64,000 nt of DNA, taken from positions 1 through 64,000 of the forward strand of contig NW_027063596.1 in the NCBI RefSeq assembly GCF_032884065.1. The letters run 5' to 3'. Shown one piece after another: positions 23,237 to 44,672 of this stretch. Both the position numbers and the translations under genes were made by a program. This DNA comes from Artemia franciscana. Lineage: Eukaryota > Arthropoda > Branchiopoda > Anostraca > Artemiidae. The notes beneath the pieces are model-generated. The model was given only the letters and a program-made list of their open reading frames with translations, made no database searches and was not told where the DNA came from. Position 1 is the first letter of the stretch. Every line of letters starts with the position of its first letter.

Positions 23237-23806
23237 TTGAAATTTCTCTTTACGACTTATCTACTCTCAGCAAATCAATTTGTAAAAACATCCGGCTTTT
23301 TGCTTGGCCTAAGAAAAACGGATAATTTTCAGGAACCAGTAATACGTCTATTACGACAGTTAAACAAACACTACACTCAGTTCTCTGGAAGAGCTAAAAT
23401 AGATTCTTTTTCAGTCTTTAGAAGCAGCTATATCTGATATTAAGAGCTATTACAGTGGGCATAAACATTCTAATTTTATTTCAAAGCCCAGTTCTGCTGC
23501 TGAGTGTTAATAATTACAAAGAGTGACGATTTAATAGCAGTTATTGGAGCTTCTACAATTTTAGGTCTTTGGCCTAATGGTACCATTGTAAATCAATGCA
23601 GTTTAGAACAAATTAGTAACTTCTTATATAGCATAGCAGAAGAAATTCCACCCCACCCCCTCCCTCTTACTGAGACACTAAATTTGCCTCCAAAAATTTT
23701 CCTTTATGGGATTTTTGTGGACTGGCTACATCGATCCAAATCAATAACAAATACAAAATATTTCTCATTTCAGAATTTTTTTAAATCATTGCTCACCAAC
23801 AATTGA
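23237..23806 (+). other. Possible decayed coding stretch, unidentified
   Basis: Two open segments on the plus strand (23237-23437, 66 residues; 23504-23806, 100 residues) have a less A/T-run-like composition than their surroundings. They include mixed hydrophobic and polar stretches such as VIGASTILGLWPNGTIVNQC. I do not recognise either product. The second starts at a non-ATG codon. They could be remnants of one old gene or chance open frames; chance is at least as likely. Confidence 0.2.
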
Positions 23807-25680
23807 TTCTCAATGGCAAACAACGTTGGTTGGAAAAAGTCCAAAAAAATCATCAAGTTTTGAAGAATGTCTAGAAATAAGGGGGGGGGGGAGGTATTAA
23901 ATTCAAGCAAATTACAAGGGGCTCTGGATAACAAGCAACTGAAGTTAATAAAACTATACAAAAAAGGTTTCAATTTTTTCCACATAGTCGTACTCTTGAG
24001 ACAAAATTCAATACCAATTTATGAAATTTAAAAGCCGATTTTAGACACTAATCTTTGATTCTTTTTGGTCTTGGTGGCAAAAAAAGATAATCTGTGTGAT
24101 CCTTTCAAGTTGCTTCGAATTCTAATTTTGACCAATATTCAAGGGAGGGAAAGGATACCCTAGTGTATGCTTAGCAAAGGAACTTACAGTAGTAAGTTCC
24201 ACACCCAATAAAGAGTCAAACAAACAATTTTTCGGTACTGATTCCCTCTTTGACCGTCCAAGTTCCATTTATTTCCATAAAATAAAAATAACAAAAACAA
24301 TATCCCATAGGGCTCAATGGACCGTTATTTGGGAAACGAAATAGAATAAATAAAGAATGATAAAACTGGGCATAAACATACTAAACAACATCTAAATGTT
24401 TCATTCAATTTTAAATTTCATTCATTTTTTTTTGTGGAGAGAGGACTTGCTCTTCTACTACTGTTTTTAGTGCATAAGAGCCCTAATGCGCCAAAAACTT
24501 GTCGGCATAAGTTCAGAATATATAATTTAAGAATTTCTGCCATTGAGGTTCCTCATCCAATACCAATCAAACTTAATTTTGGTTCTAATTTGAATAAGGT
24601 TTTAGGCAAGCACCAGCTCAAATTTTAGGAAACACAAACAACTCTTTAATTTTTTCAAAATTTCGATAACCTTGTTAAAGGGCTTTGAGATAACGTAAAT
24701 TTAATCACTTGCAAGCCCCATCGTTCTCAAATAAATTTTATCGTATACATAGGCTAGCAAACAAAACTAAAATTTCTGAAACTTTTAAACTAATTCAGAA
24801 GGCGAAATGTTTAGCATATTTTAATATAAGAACTTATTGAAATGCTGCAGGGTGGACAACCATATATTTTTTTTTTTCATTTTTAAGAAATAAAACAAAA
24901 CTTTTCCCAAGTACTAACAAATGGAATTTTCGAGTAATTTTTAAAAACAACTTTTGGCTCTTTTCGGACATTATTTATGGAAAAAACAATGCTTTCCAGC
25001 TTTTTTGTGCGGTTGGCTCTCTTGAATCAAATATTCATGATGCCGAATAATACCATTAACAAACTGATGCACCTTTGGTTGAAATTTACCTTACAGGGTT
25101 CTTTTTTCTTTATTTGTTGAAACCAGAGTAAGTCAGTGAGGCTCGTTTATAAACAAGAAAAAAAATACACCAAATGAGCCGCAAATGTATTTTTCCCATT
25201 TGTTCCATGGTTCCCATATCTTTAGCCTAGTGATTTTTCCTTTTTTTGTGGAACTAAATGAAACAACAGTCTATCTTGCTTTCTTGGGTAAATTTTTGGT
25301 TGATGAAAAACCACAATTATTATGAATTTCACTTTGGATAATCTAGACTTCGGTTTCCTCTGACATTATCTGTTTAAGAGGAACTGTTTTCAGAAAAGGA
25401 CATTTGCCATTTTCTGATCGTGTATGTCTATATTGGTCATTAAACGAAAACATAAGATTCACTTGCCAAAAAACAGAGTTACCAGAAAACTATATAAATA
25501 TCCGAAGCGCTAATTTAAATATGATAACAAACAAACGTGGACAAGCTTTAATTCTTCATCAAGTTTTCTACTTTTAATTAAACCCTTATTGTGCCAAGGG
25601 GTCTTGTTGCAGTCTACAAGCCGAGAGGCTTTTCCTAGAGTAGATAGTTAGATGCCACTTCAGAGCCGAATTAACTGAAA
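23807..25680. other. Unassigned AT-rich DNA downstream of the zinc-finger gene
   Basis: Contains a G12 run at 23881-23892. No gene recognised; the open frame at 24434-24628 is featureless. Confidence 0.45.
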
Positions 25681-25689
25681 ATACTCTTT

Positions 25690-26110
25690 GCACAAACAAC
25701 ATTTAAATTATGTCTCACCCGTATGAACTCTTTAGAGCTCATTCATAAGCCTTGATGGGACAAACATTTTTTACATACATCACATTTGTTACAATCAAGC
25801 AAATATGTATCACTACTTTTCACAGGATGATGATGAAAGTGGTAAAGAAACTAAAGACATGAAAAAAATGTTAGAAAAAACAACTAATTCGATGTATTAC
25901 TAATCTATTTTGAGAATAATAACGATAAACCAATAAGGATAGAGCTTGTGTTAAGACAATCTTCCTCAACTCCTGTATGCACTCTTTTATGCCCGTAAAC
26001 ATTGCTAAAATAAGAAAAGTTTTTCTATGCACATCATACATGAAAGGTTTCTCGTCTGAATCTGAATCTGTAGACAGTCTTTGATAAGTTTTCAAACTGC
26101 AAGCTTACGA
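25690..26110 (-). pseudogene. Decayed C2H2 finger array downstream of the zinc-finger gene
   Basis: The minus strand shows zinc-finger wording without intact fingers. Near 25690-25800 it reads NKCDVCKKCLSHQGL followed by a remnant linker. Near 26095 it reads SLKTYQRLSTDSDSDEKPF and then MYDVHRKTF, where Cys positions are replaced. These are in phase-shifted continuation of the intact array that ends at 26174. They suggest that the ancestral gene had about three to four more fingers. Confidence 0.6.
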
Positions 26111-26132
26111 AAAACATTTCTCACTTATTACT

Positions 26133-26138
26133 TTTATT
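26133..26138 (-). promoter_or_regulatory. Candidate poly(A) signal AATAAA
   Basis: AATAAA on the minus strand lies about 36 nt past the stop of the zinc-finger gene. It is plausible by position, but AT-rich DNA makes chance hits common. Confidence 0.4.
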
Positions 26139-26173
26139 TGGCTACTCACCCATATGTCCTCTTTCGTGCTTGT

Positions 26174-34873
<8,700 letters not shown>

Positions 34874-36015
34874 TTTCAGAATTGTGTCAAGTCCACAAAA
34901 GATCTTGGAAAGGAGTTAGTGCAAATAATGAATAGTACAATGCTATCATCGACACTTGGATACGACACAGATTTTAGTTAGGAGAGTCCTAAAATAAAAG
35001 GATATAATGAATGACGATTATTAATTGCCTTTGACCACGACAACTCATACTTATTTTTATACAGCTGAAAAAAACACTTAACTTCTCTAGCAGTCAAAAG
35101 GCATAAGGAAATCGGATTTATTTTACTTTCAGAAATTGGTACTAAGATTCGAAAACTGCCTTTTTGATGAATAGCTTAAGTGTAATAGCTTAACCTAAAA
35201 GACAATTCAAGACTTTGTGAGCAATCTTTTACGAACGTAAACTTAAATTTACTATGGATTTCAACCGGACTGAACTAAAAAAACAAAACAAAAAAAAACG
35301 TACCTGTAATTTATGAAAATTGGGTGAGAATACATTTCAAATTTTCTTGAAAACCAATTATAACAATAAAAAAAATTAGCTGAAGATTTGAGCCATCAAC
35401 ACACAGGATAAAGAAAAAAATAAATACACAATAGAGTCCTATTCATTTCTTTGCTCAGACTTGAATTTTAGATTCAGAATCAAATTGAGCAAAAAATGGA
35501 AACCACAGCAGATGAAAGTTATGCTCTTATCTAAACCCTATTTATGCTCCAAGATTCACTCCTGAGCCGGCTGCGGTTAATTTGTCTTCTAGAACGCTTG
35601 AACCGTTGGAAATTCAAACTCTCGAAAAAGGTCCAAAATTCTCTTTTCTTCCAAAACAAGTTCCTGCGGTGGATTGATTTCCTCTCTCGAGTCTTCTTTG
35701 CAAAAATTTTATTCATCTATTTCTAACCCAGACGAAGTTAGAGGTAGTCTTATTTGCCCTCTATTTAAAGTGCAGTTGTTGATTTAAAGTTAAATGAACA
35801 TCCATAGTAAAAAGCAAAATACGGCTGCTAACTTACTCTGTTAGCTGTTACGACAGTTAGTTGTATTCTGTTAGTAAATTTTCCAAGCCAAAAACAATTA
35901 GGTTGTATAATTTTGTTAACTCCTGAAATGAAAGTTTTATGAATGGTTTTAATGCCTAAAACACTGGAAAATAAAACACCAATTATATATTGACCATAAT
36001 ATATATTTTCTATAT
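34874..36015. other. Region upstream of the zinc-finger gene
   Basis: AT-rich, expected to hold the 5' untranslated region and promoter of the minus-strand gene. No TATA box or initiator can be assigned with confidence. Overlapping open frames on both strands at 35531-35726 are unlikely to be real. Confidence 0.4.
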
Positions 36016-36049
36016 TTATTTTTCGCCAACAAGACACATAAAGTTAATA

Positions 36050-37180
36050 CGGTGGAGTAAGAAAAAAACACACAAAGAAAAAAAGAATACACGCACAAAA
36101 TCAACAAAAGAAAAGAATAAGACGGTGGTGAGGGGACAGGCGCACATAAGCTGTGCTGGAGAGTTTCTATGTAGAATCTTTAACTTCAAAGTTATATCAG
36201 AAACTGAAAATTTGCTAACAAGAATCCGGTTTTTGTCCAAGGTGGAATATACAGAAGAAATTTGCAAAATTTGAAATAATTTATCCGGACTCATTTTAAA
36301 ATACCATTATTAAGAAAGGGGAAAAGACCTGAAGCATAAAGGACAGAATGACCACAAGTAGAATAAAGTTTGGCCAGCGCACGTTTATCATACTTTCCTC
36401 TGTTTGCAACAATCTTTGCATAGCCTATCTGGATCTTATTACTTATATCACGAACAGTACACTAACGTAAGCCTGATAGATTGTTAGTAATAGAGATACA
36501 AAGCCAACCAATACAATCAACAAGAGGGATAGTGAAGTTATTACAGTGAAGGGGAGTAGCAGTAGTACAGTTATATGGAGGAAACTCACTTTAATCTATA
36601 TTAAGTGAAAGTCAAATATCAGAGAAAGCATCAAAAACTATAGAGACCATTAAGAAGGACCCTTTTTGGAACGGCTAATCAGAAACAAGTCGTCAGTATA
36701 TGCAAGATGAGAAATATCCGGAACACTAGAAAGGCACCTACCTGAAATCTTAGCCAACACACTAGAAATACAAGTCTTAAAAAGCGTAGGGGACAGAACA
36801 CCACCCTGCCTAACTCCTCTTCGGACCCTTATAATAGTGTCCAAAATACCAAAACATAAGAAGCATTATAATAGAGAGATTGGCCCCAGAATTATAGAAA
36901 GAAAAAAGGAGCTGACTATGGACCAAACTCTCAAAGGCTTTCGAAAGATCCTAAGTACAAATATAAAGACCATTTCCTTTGGAAGAATTATCAGCCAGTA
37001 GAGAAGATAGAATCTTAAGGGCATGCTGACGCTCTACCCCAGGCCTAAAACCAAATTGGTTTTCACCCTCATTAATATTTTTAGTCAGAAAAGGTAGAAG
37101 GATATACTCAAAACCTTGTTAATATTACGATAGCAGGAACAATCAGCTGGTGACTTTCCCCTTTTTACAATTGACGAAAC
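36050..37180 (-). mobile_element. Minus-strand non-LTR retrotransposon (LINE) fragment
   Basis: Reading the minus strand from about 37180 downward gives RT segments in order. GTVSSIVKRGKSPADCSCY is followed by NEGENQFGFRPGVERQHALK, DLSKAF, RVRRGVRQGGVLSPTLFKT (36800 region), SHLAYTDDLFLISRSKKG and RGKYDKRALAKLYS. The last block is VRINYFKFCKFLLYIPPWTK near 36270. The catalytic box reads AYTDD instead of AYADD. Several frame changes and stops are present, so it is inactive. It belongs to a different LINE family from the one at 2.3-4.7 kb; I cannot fix the clade. Confidence 0.8.
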
Positions 37181-37219
37181 AGTGCCACACACAATACTCT
37201 CAGATACACTTGAAGTACC

Positions 37220-37809
37220 TTGACACATACGAAAAAGAAGCTGAGGGTGAGATGTAAGGGGAGGGTCAGATCTGGATCGGAAGTGGTTGTTGAAACTCCC
37301 AAAAATCGTGGTACACCCAGAAAAGTTGCTGAAGCTGAGATTTCACAATTCAAAGAATACTCGCTTCCTAAAAAACAGGGAACGTCAGAAAGAATGAAAA
37401 CTCAAATGATACCGTTGAAAAATATTGATATATTGAATGAATTGGGTCGTATTCCTTATTTTCGAAGTGTTTTTTTTCTCAAGATATCTTACTAAATAAA
37501 ATAAAGAAAAATGAATGTGGTGTAATCAATTATGATTATATGGGACCACCTGCGACGCATTGGACTTGTTATTTCAATGATCCCAAGTGCTCGTTTGTAG
37601 AAATGTATGATTCTTTTGGAATTCAACCTGGAAATGAAATAGTCAACTATTTAAAAACATCAAGTACGCAAATTGGCTATTATTCTACTCAAGTCCAAAA
37701 ATTTAACAATGTGAATTGTGGTCATTTGTATGTTTATCATTCAAAAAGAAGATTTAAGGCAATGAATGCACAAAATTTTTGTTTAAAGTTTATTTTCAAA
37801 TATAAATAG
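37220..37809 (+). mobile_element. Polinton/Maverick-type cysteine protease fossil
   Basis: Two open stretches (37220-37495 and 37540-37809) are present. The second reads GPPATHWTCYFNDP, then MYDSFGIQP, EIVNYLKTSSTQIGYYSTQVQ and NCGHLYVY. This is the layout of adenain-like (Ulp1-fold) proteases of Polintons/Mavericks and their virus kin: a catalytic His in the THW motif, a DSFG segment and a C-terminal Cys. The element looks broken, with a few breaks, and is likely old. No polymerase, integrase, capsid part or terminal repeat was recognised nearby. AT-rich open pieces up to about 38190 might belong to the same fossil. Confidence 0.65.
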
Positions 37810-38199
37810 AAGAGTTCGAAAAGAGATTATTTGTTTATCATAGAAACTTCAAATATTATGGAAGTGTTAGTAATGCTTTCTTAGTATCTGAATTTATATT
37901 TAGTGCACCAAGTTTTTCTGCATTTGCTTTGTAACCTCTTGCATCTTTAAGTCTTGGGACAGTTCTGATATGGAATACTTGAAAAATATTTAAGAATAGC
38001 AGAAAGAAAGACTGAGCACAAAACTGCTTATTCGTTCTATTTAGAATCGCTTACTAAGTATAAATCAGGTGAATTGGTTCATGAAAAAATAATTAAACAA
38101 GAAAATGAATAACACAAAACATTACAGTTTTTTCCTCGTGAAAAATATTCGAAACAAGTAAAATTAAATGGTTATACATTTTCCGTGGAGTCTGTTAAG

Positions 38200-41100
38200 T
38201 TCAAGACATAAATCAAATCCTTCTTACTTTCCATCCGCTCTTCATAATACATATTTCTTTGGAAAAAAAATCACGTAAAATAAAGGTAATATCCCCTTTG
38301 AATTTAAAGTAGCCTAAAAGTAATATTGTCTCCAGAACCAAGTAAAAAATTTTCACGGACATATATCACAGGTTCTATTTCAATAATTAAGAACTGTCTT
38401 GTTACTTTTGATGGATTTAGTTAAACTTTATAAATAATACAGATTCAGAATCTTTATTAAAAGAAAATTCGTTTGATATGTATATTGAAAAAAAAAATTA
38501 CATCATCCCGCCAAAAAAAAAAATGATGGGAAAATAAATAAAGATTAGTTTCATTTCACAGTTCGAACTAAGATAGCGTATGTAGCATGCTTTTCTGCAA
38601 AGAAATATAATATTTAAATAAAATATTATAATTCAATAATAATTAAATGAAAAATAAAGTGTTAAAAAGTTTTTGCAAAATCCTCTCCCAGGCTGTTATT
38701 TTTTTTGTGTGTTGGTGATCTCATCCTGGGTTCTGAGGCAAACCCCACAGGGTTTTTGTTTGGAGGGAAGCTGGCTGATTCTTACTCCTCGATTTGGTCT
38801 CCTCTGGTCCGATCGATTTGACATCATCAACTGCTACATAAGGTAACAATGAGAGTCAAAATGTTGGAAAGCAGCCAATGATCAGTCAACAACTTTACCA
38901 CCTTGGCCTGCAGAGAAACTTTATGAATTCTTTTGTATTTCATTTGTGCTTCTGGCGATGTTTCAGGTGATGCGTGTTTGGATCTGTTCCCGGAACTCCG
39001 AATAACAGAATTTCTTGGAAATAAAGCTAATTAAGAGAAAGATATTTCACAAGACTTGTTATGATCTTAAATGTCAGGATGGGAAACTGTAAAAATTTTG
39101 AAAATTCTAATTTAAAATTGTGTGAATCCAATTGAAAAGGGGGTAAGGGTGGGGTCTAGAACCCGTGTTCACAGCTGAAGAGAAATCAAATAAGTAAAAA
39201 CCTATCAATAGCAATGACTTAAAAGAAAATCTTTTCAGTGACATTGAAAATCAATGAGCTTTTAGTTTGAACATGCTCTATATTTCAAATTTTCAAACTC
39301 TACTGCCAAAACTTTCAATTCCCACTTATCTTGAATAACACTTTCCAAAAATTTCACCCTCTCCCCTCTCTTTCTCTCACATATTCCAACATAATATCTA
39401 TCTTTGTATTTGAACTGACCTTAATCAGAAGTAATCTGTTGAGTTACTTTTAAATTTAAATTCACAGAAGTAAGGCATTTTTTTCTGTAGTATTTCAATA
39501 TTTTTTAATATATTCTTTCAATAGTTTGGCTGTATCTCAGTAAGAGATATCACTTAGCAAAAAAAGAACACGAAAAACGAAAACAGCTCTTTTTTATTAC
39601 TTTTTTTCTTAGTTACTTTTTTTGGAGTTTTGTCAAAAGTTGAATTGAGCTGCTCCTTACTTAAAGTTCAATACTTTCATCTCTTTGCTCAATGTTCAAA
39701 CACAGATATAAGGTGGCAGAGTATGAAATAAAGACCAACGGTTCAGGAGGAATAAGTCTGAAAATAATTTTAAACTTCACAGAAAAATAACTTGATAATA
39801 GTAACTAAATTTTTAATTATGGCCATAATATAATTTTTTTTTCAAAGGAGTGGAATATATTTAAAAATAAAAGTTTGTGAAAAAATATATTCTCAATGAA
39901 AAAAAGAAAAATATGCAATTTTTCAAATACTAAATGAAGAAAAATTAAACAAAATGTCTAATACTAAGGATTATAGTTGAAAAGAGCAATTCTTTTACTA
40001 TTTAAACATTCAAATATAAATGATTTAACATTAATACATTAAGTCGAAAAATCACAGTTAAGGAAAGTCAGACTCAAACTAAGTTTCCTTAAAATATATT
40101 TTCCTCCCAAGATAAAACAGGTACAGATTTATCTTTATGCAGTTTCTGAGGGCTTGGGGAAGGAAGTATGGACAAAGTAGGAAGAGAAGCTTGAAAACAT
40201 CTTCCTTGGAGATATTTTAAGCTCTGAATTCATTTAAAGTACCTCAAATTACCTATTTCAAACTTGGTAAAAGCTGAGAATTTGGGTGAATTGAGAAGGA
40301 TCTCAAGAGAACAATTCTCACTTCATAACATGCAAAATAATTGTTACATCTTTCAAGAGCAGTTTTGCTATGCTTTATCTTCCCTTCTCTCTAATATACC
40401 AATATATGGCACAAATTATACAGTTCCTGTGAGCTTTTCTGTTTCTTTATTTGGTCAAAGTTAATTCAGTTTACACGTAGACAGGTTTAAACAAGAGTGA
40501 TGCTAATAACTTAAAAGTAAATATGGAAATTTTTAAGAGTTGTCAATTGTGTTTATTTTTCAATTTGTTCATAATGAGTCAATGCCTCTTCATGATATAA
40601 CTTCAACATAATGGAATTATAATCAAATACACAATTTTTAAGCAGTGTTTTAGTGCTTTCCTACAGCCAAAAGTAAGAGAAAAGGGGTATTATCTTATAG
40701 AGTCCATTTAGTTTCCATGTAAAACAACCATTACATTTTGACAGAACAAAAAAAAGACATCAAGCAGTGTTTTCACCAAATTCAAAACTAAGATTTCAAA
40801 CCCCCTACTTTTCTACATATCTACCAATATACTCTTAAAATAGCTAATAAAATGTCAAGAGAATGAGAAATGAAATAGTATAATCTTATGAGCATTATGC
40901 TTTTACTGACATAGGGAGTAGGGTCTATATTTCCATGAACCTTGTCCGGTTTTGATGATCAGACAATAGACAATTAGGACAAAAAATTTTGGAAAGTAAT
41001 GAAAAATTATGTCAAGTAAAAGTAATAGTCACTAGGGGTGGATAGTGGCTAGTAAAAATCATTAGGGATGACTACCCTTAGTAAAAGATTATTTTCCGAC

Positions 41101-41935
41101 AACCAATTTTTTTGAGGGGTAGGAAATTGGGATTTTAGCAGGAGAATCTCCAGAAATTTGTTGATTGAATTTTTTTTACAAAATATTCTGACAAATTCAA
41201 CTAAGCTGTGAAACTAAGAATTAGAATTTCTACCATACTATATAAATTTTGGCACATCTGGATCACAAGTTTGAGAAAATTAAGAACTTTAGATTTAGAA
41301 AAAGATTCACGTGAACGAAATCATATTTATCAACAAATTTCAAGAAAAGGAATCATATTCGTCTTGGTAGTGGTTGTATCATTTTTAGTGCCTATGATGC
41401 AGGCAAAACTAAAAGAGAAACATAGATAAGAACAAAACATCAATCATTTTATGTCTTTTTGCAAAAGGTACTTTATGGAGTTTTATAATGCCAAGAAGAC
41501 AACTGAATAACCTACGCAGTTATAAGAAATAGGCAGTTAGAATACTTGGAATAAAAACAGCTACAATGAGTCAAAATTGATAATCAAGAACAAAGAAACA
41601 TCTGGTTAGAACATGGCAGTAAGAATTACAAGCTAGAGTAAGAATAAGAACTATTCAAAAGTATTATGAAAAAATTGGCATGCTGGAAAATTCTGGCCAT
41701 CAAAAACAATCTTAATAGATCACAAGTTTGACAGAAATGGTTTTGGGCTTAAATTTTTGGGAATATATTCATTGGATTAGGTCATATTTATGTGCATGTT
41801 TCAAAAGAATTCATTATAATACCTTCAAAAAAAGAAGCTTTTCAAAATCAAGTAGGCTAAAGGATATATTAAACTTAAGATCAGAGAAAATCTTATCTAA
41901 GAAATGCGAGATCTTTGAAACGTCATGACTTGGGA
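38200..41935. other. Long unassigned AT-rich region
   Basis: No gene is supported. A slightly GC-richer island lies at 38690-39010, with no recognisable reading frame or structure. GCTGCTCCTTACTTAAAGTTC near 39648 resembles a MITE family 2 arm, and 40390-40430 a family 3 core. Open frames at 40264-40464, 41208-41429 and 41728-41928 are short; none has a motif I know. Confidence 0.45.
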
Positions 41936-41939
41936 TTAA

Positions 41940-42300
41940 GCAGAGTTGTGAATCTGAAAAGTTTTACTGTATCTCATATACGAGGAGACCTCTTATGCCA
42001 AATTTCACTTTTGTAATGCAAAAATTTTTTAAGGTCACTGCCCTCAGGGGGGAGAAATTTTGTTTTTCTGTCCTAAACCCTTTCCAAGATAGCAAAACAT
42101 AGCTAAACCAGAACTTTACAAAAACAAGATTTTTTATTGGGGGAAGCTAATATGCAGCTTCACCTACAAAGGGATTCAGGGAAAGGCCCTGAGGCTGAGA
42201 GTGCTGTGGCCTAAATCAAAAGCAACATGGCATTTTTTCATCTTCAAGAAGACAGCAGAAATTTGTTAAATAGAAGTAAAAATTGCTGTCTTGGTTGAAA
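41940..42300 (+). repeat. MITE family 1 remnant plus repeat E flank
   Basis: CCTAAACCCTTTCCAAGATAGCAAAACATAGCTAAACCAGAACTTTAC near 42073-42120 is a diverged right end of MITE family 1. The next 180 bp match the DNA that follows MITE copy 2 at 9760-9960. The MITE-flank junction is therefore shared between two loci. Confidence 0.65.
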
Positions 42301-42525
42301 TAGAAATAAATCAGTTTGAATTAATCTACCCTGGTTTACCTACACATGCCAATATAGAAAACTTTTTCTTTATATCTGAGCAATAGAATATTTACATTTA
42401 CTCTTATATAGAATAGAGTATAAAGTCAAACAGAAGAAAATATCATTTACAATGACAATTACTTAGATATTTCTAAATTAAAAAATATTTATAAATATAT
42501 TTAGAAGACAATTATTTAGAATGAA

Positions 42526-44672
42526 ACAAGAGCTAAGAGCTCATATGGCACTTGTGATGAGGCAAGAAGAGCTACAAGCCAAGAGCTCATGTGTTATGAG
42601 CTCTAACAAAATTCTAAGAATCAATAGATTGATTTAAAAGGAAAGTCAGAGGCTTAGTGCCGGTCAGAATTTAAAATAAGAGCTCTGAGTCACGATGTCC
42701 TTCTAAATATCAAAATTCATTAAGATCCGATCACCCACTCGTAAGTAATAAATACCTAATTTTTTCTAATTTTTATCCTCCCTTAAGCCCCAAAGATGGT
42801 CGAATCTGGGAAAACGACTTTATCAAGTCAATTTGTGCAGCTCCCTGACACGCCTACCAATTTTCATCGTCCTAGCACGTCCAGAAACACCAAAATCGCT
42901 AAATCGCTGAACCCCTCCCCCAAACTCCCCCAAAGAGAGCGAATCCAGTACGGTTACATCAATCAAGTATCAAGGACATTTGCTTATTCTATCCACCAAG
43001 CTTCATCCCAATTCCTCCACTCCAAGTGTTTTCCAAGATCCCCCCCCCGACTACCCCCAATGTCAAAAGATCTGGTCGGGATTTGAAATAAGAGCTCTGA
43101 GACATGAATTCCTTCTAAATATCAAATTTCATTAAGATCCGATCACCTGTTTGTAAGATAAAAATACCCCAATTTTCGAGTTTTCCAAGAATTCCGGTTT
43201 CCCCCTCCAACTCCCCCATATCACAGGATCTGGTCGGAATTTAAAATTAGAGCTTTAAAGCACAAGATCCTTCTAAATATCAAATTAAATTAAGATCTGG
43301 TCACCCTTTCGTAAGTTACAAATACCTCAATTTTCAAAATTACCCCCCCCCCTCCAAATACACCAAAGAGAGCAGATTTGTTCCGGTTATGTCAGTCACA
43401 AATCTTAGACAGGTTTTTATTCTTCCCATCCAGTTTCATCCTGATCTCTCCGCTTTAAGTATTTTCTAAGATTTCTGGTCCCCCTAACTGCCCCCCAATG
43501 ATGCTGGATTAGGTTGAGATTTAAACTAAAGATCTGAGTTACGAGATCCGATCACGCCTTCGTAAGTAAAAAATACGTCATTTTTTCTAATTTTTCTGAA
43601 TTACCCCCCTCCCCCCAATAGAGCGGATCTGTTCCAATTATGTAAATGATGTATCTATGACTTCTCCTTATTTTTCCCACCAATTTTCATCCCAATCCCT
43701 CCAATCTAAGCGTTTCCATGATTTTAGGTTCCCCCACCCCAAACTCCCCCCAATGTCACCAGATCCGTTCGGGATTTAAAATAAGAGCTTTGAGACACAA
43801 TATCCCTCTAAATACAAATCTCATTGAGATCTGATCACCCATTCATAAGTTAAAATGCCTCATTTTTTCTAATTTTTCAGAATTAACCCCCCCCCCCAAC
43901 TACCCCAAAGAGAGCGGATCCGTTCCGGTTATGTCAATCATGTATCTAGGACTTGTGCGTATTTTTTTCCCACCAAGTTTCATTCCAATCCCTCCTCTCG
44001 AAGTGTTTTCAAAGATTTTAGGTTTCCCCCTCCCAACTCCCCCCAATGTCACCAGGTCCAGTCGGGATTTAAAATAAGAGCTCTGAGACACAATATCCTT
44101 CTAAATATCAAGTTTCATTGAGATCCTATCACCCGTTCGTAAATTAAAAATGCCCCATTTTTTCTAATTTTTCAGAATTAACCCCCCCCCCCAACTAACC
44201 CAAAGAGAGCGGATCTATTCCGGTTATGTCAATCATGTATCTAGGACTTGTGCTTATTTTCCCCGTCAAGTTTCATCCCGATCCCTCCACTCTAAGTATT
44301 TTCCAAGATTTTAGGTTTACCCCTCTTAACTCCCCCCACCCCCAATGTCACCAGATCCGGTCGGGATTTAAAATAACAGCTCTGAAACACGATGTCCTTC
44401 CAAAAATCAAGTTTCATTAAAATCTGATCAACTGTTTGTAACTTAAAAATACTTCAATTTTTCTATTTTTTCCGAATTAACGAGCCCCCCCCCTCCCAGA
44501 TGATCAAATCGGGAAAACGACTATTCCTAATTTAAGCTGGTCCGGTCCCTGATATACCTGCAAATTTTCATCGTCCTAGCTTACCTGGAAGTGCCTAAAG
44601 TAGAAAAAACCAGGACTGACAGAATTTGCGATTGCTATATTGCAATTGTATGGTTAATACCAAGGGCCATAA
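42526..44672 (+). mobile_element. Pyrimidine-rich subrepeat element, copy 3
   Basis: Starts CAAGAGCTAAGAGCTCATATGG, the complement of the 34158 end of copy 2. It ends near 44672 in a diverged form of the terminal hairpin (TGGTTAATACCAAGGGCCATAA). GATCCGATCACCC-like landmarks lie near 42726, 43137, 43297, 43546, 43830, 44120 and 44420, so subunits are about 160-410 bp, most often near 290. C runs of 7-10 nt mark almost every unit. Open frames at 42796-43086 and 44226-44420 are repeat-derived. Confidence 0.75.

Noticed and set aside
26140-26160. GTGAGT splice donor just after the broken ninth finger
   Set aside because: It arises from the GGTGAG of the finger linker codons, which occurs at every finger; no downstream acceptor or exon supports its use.
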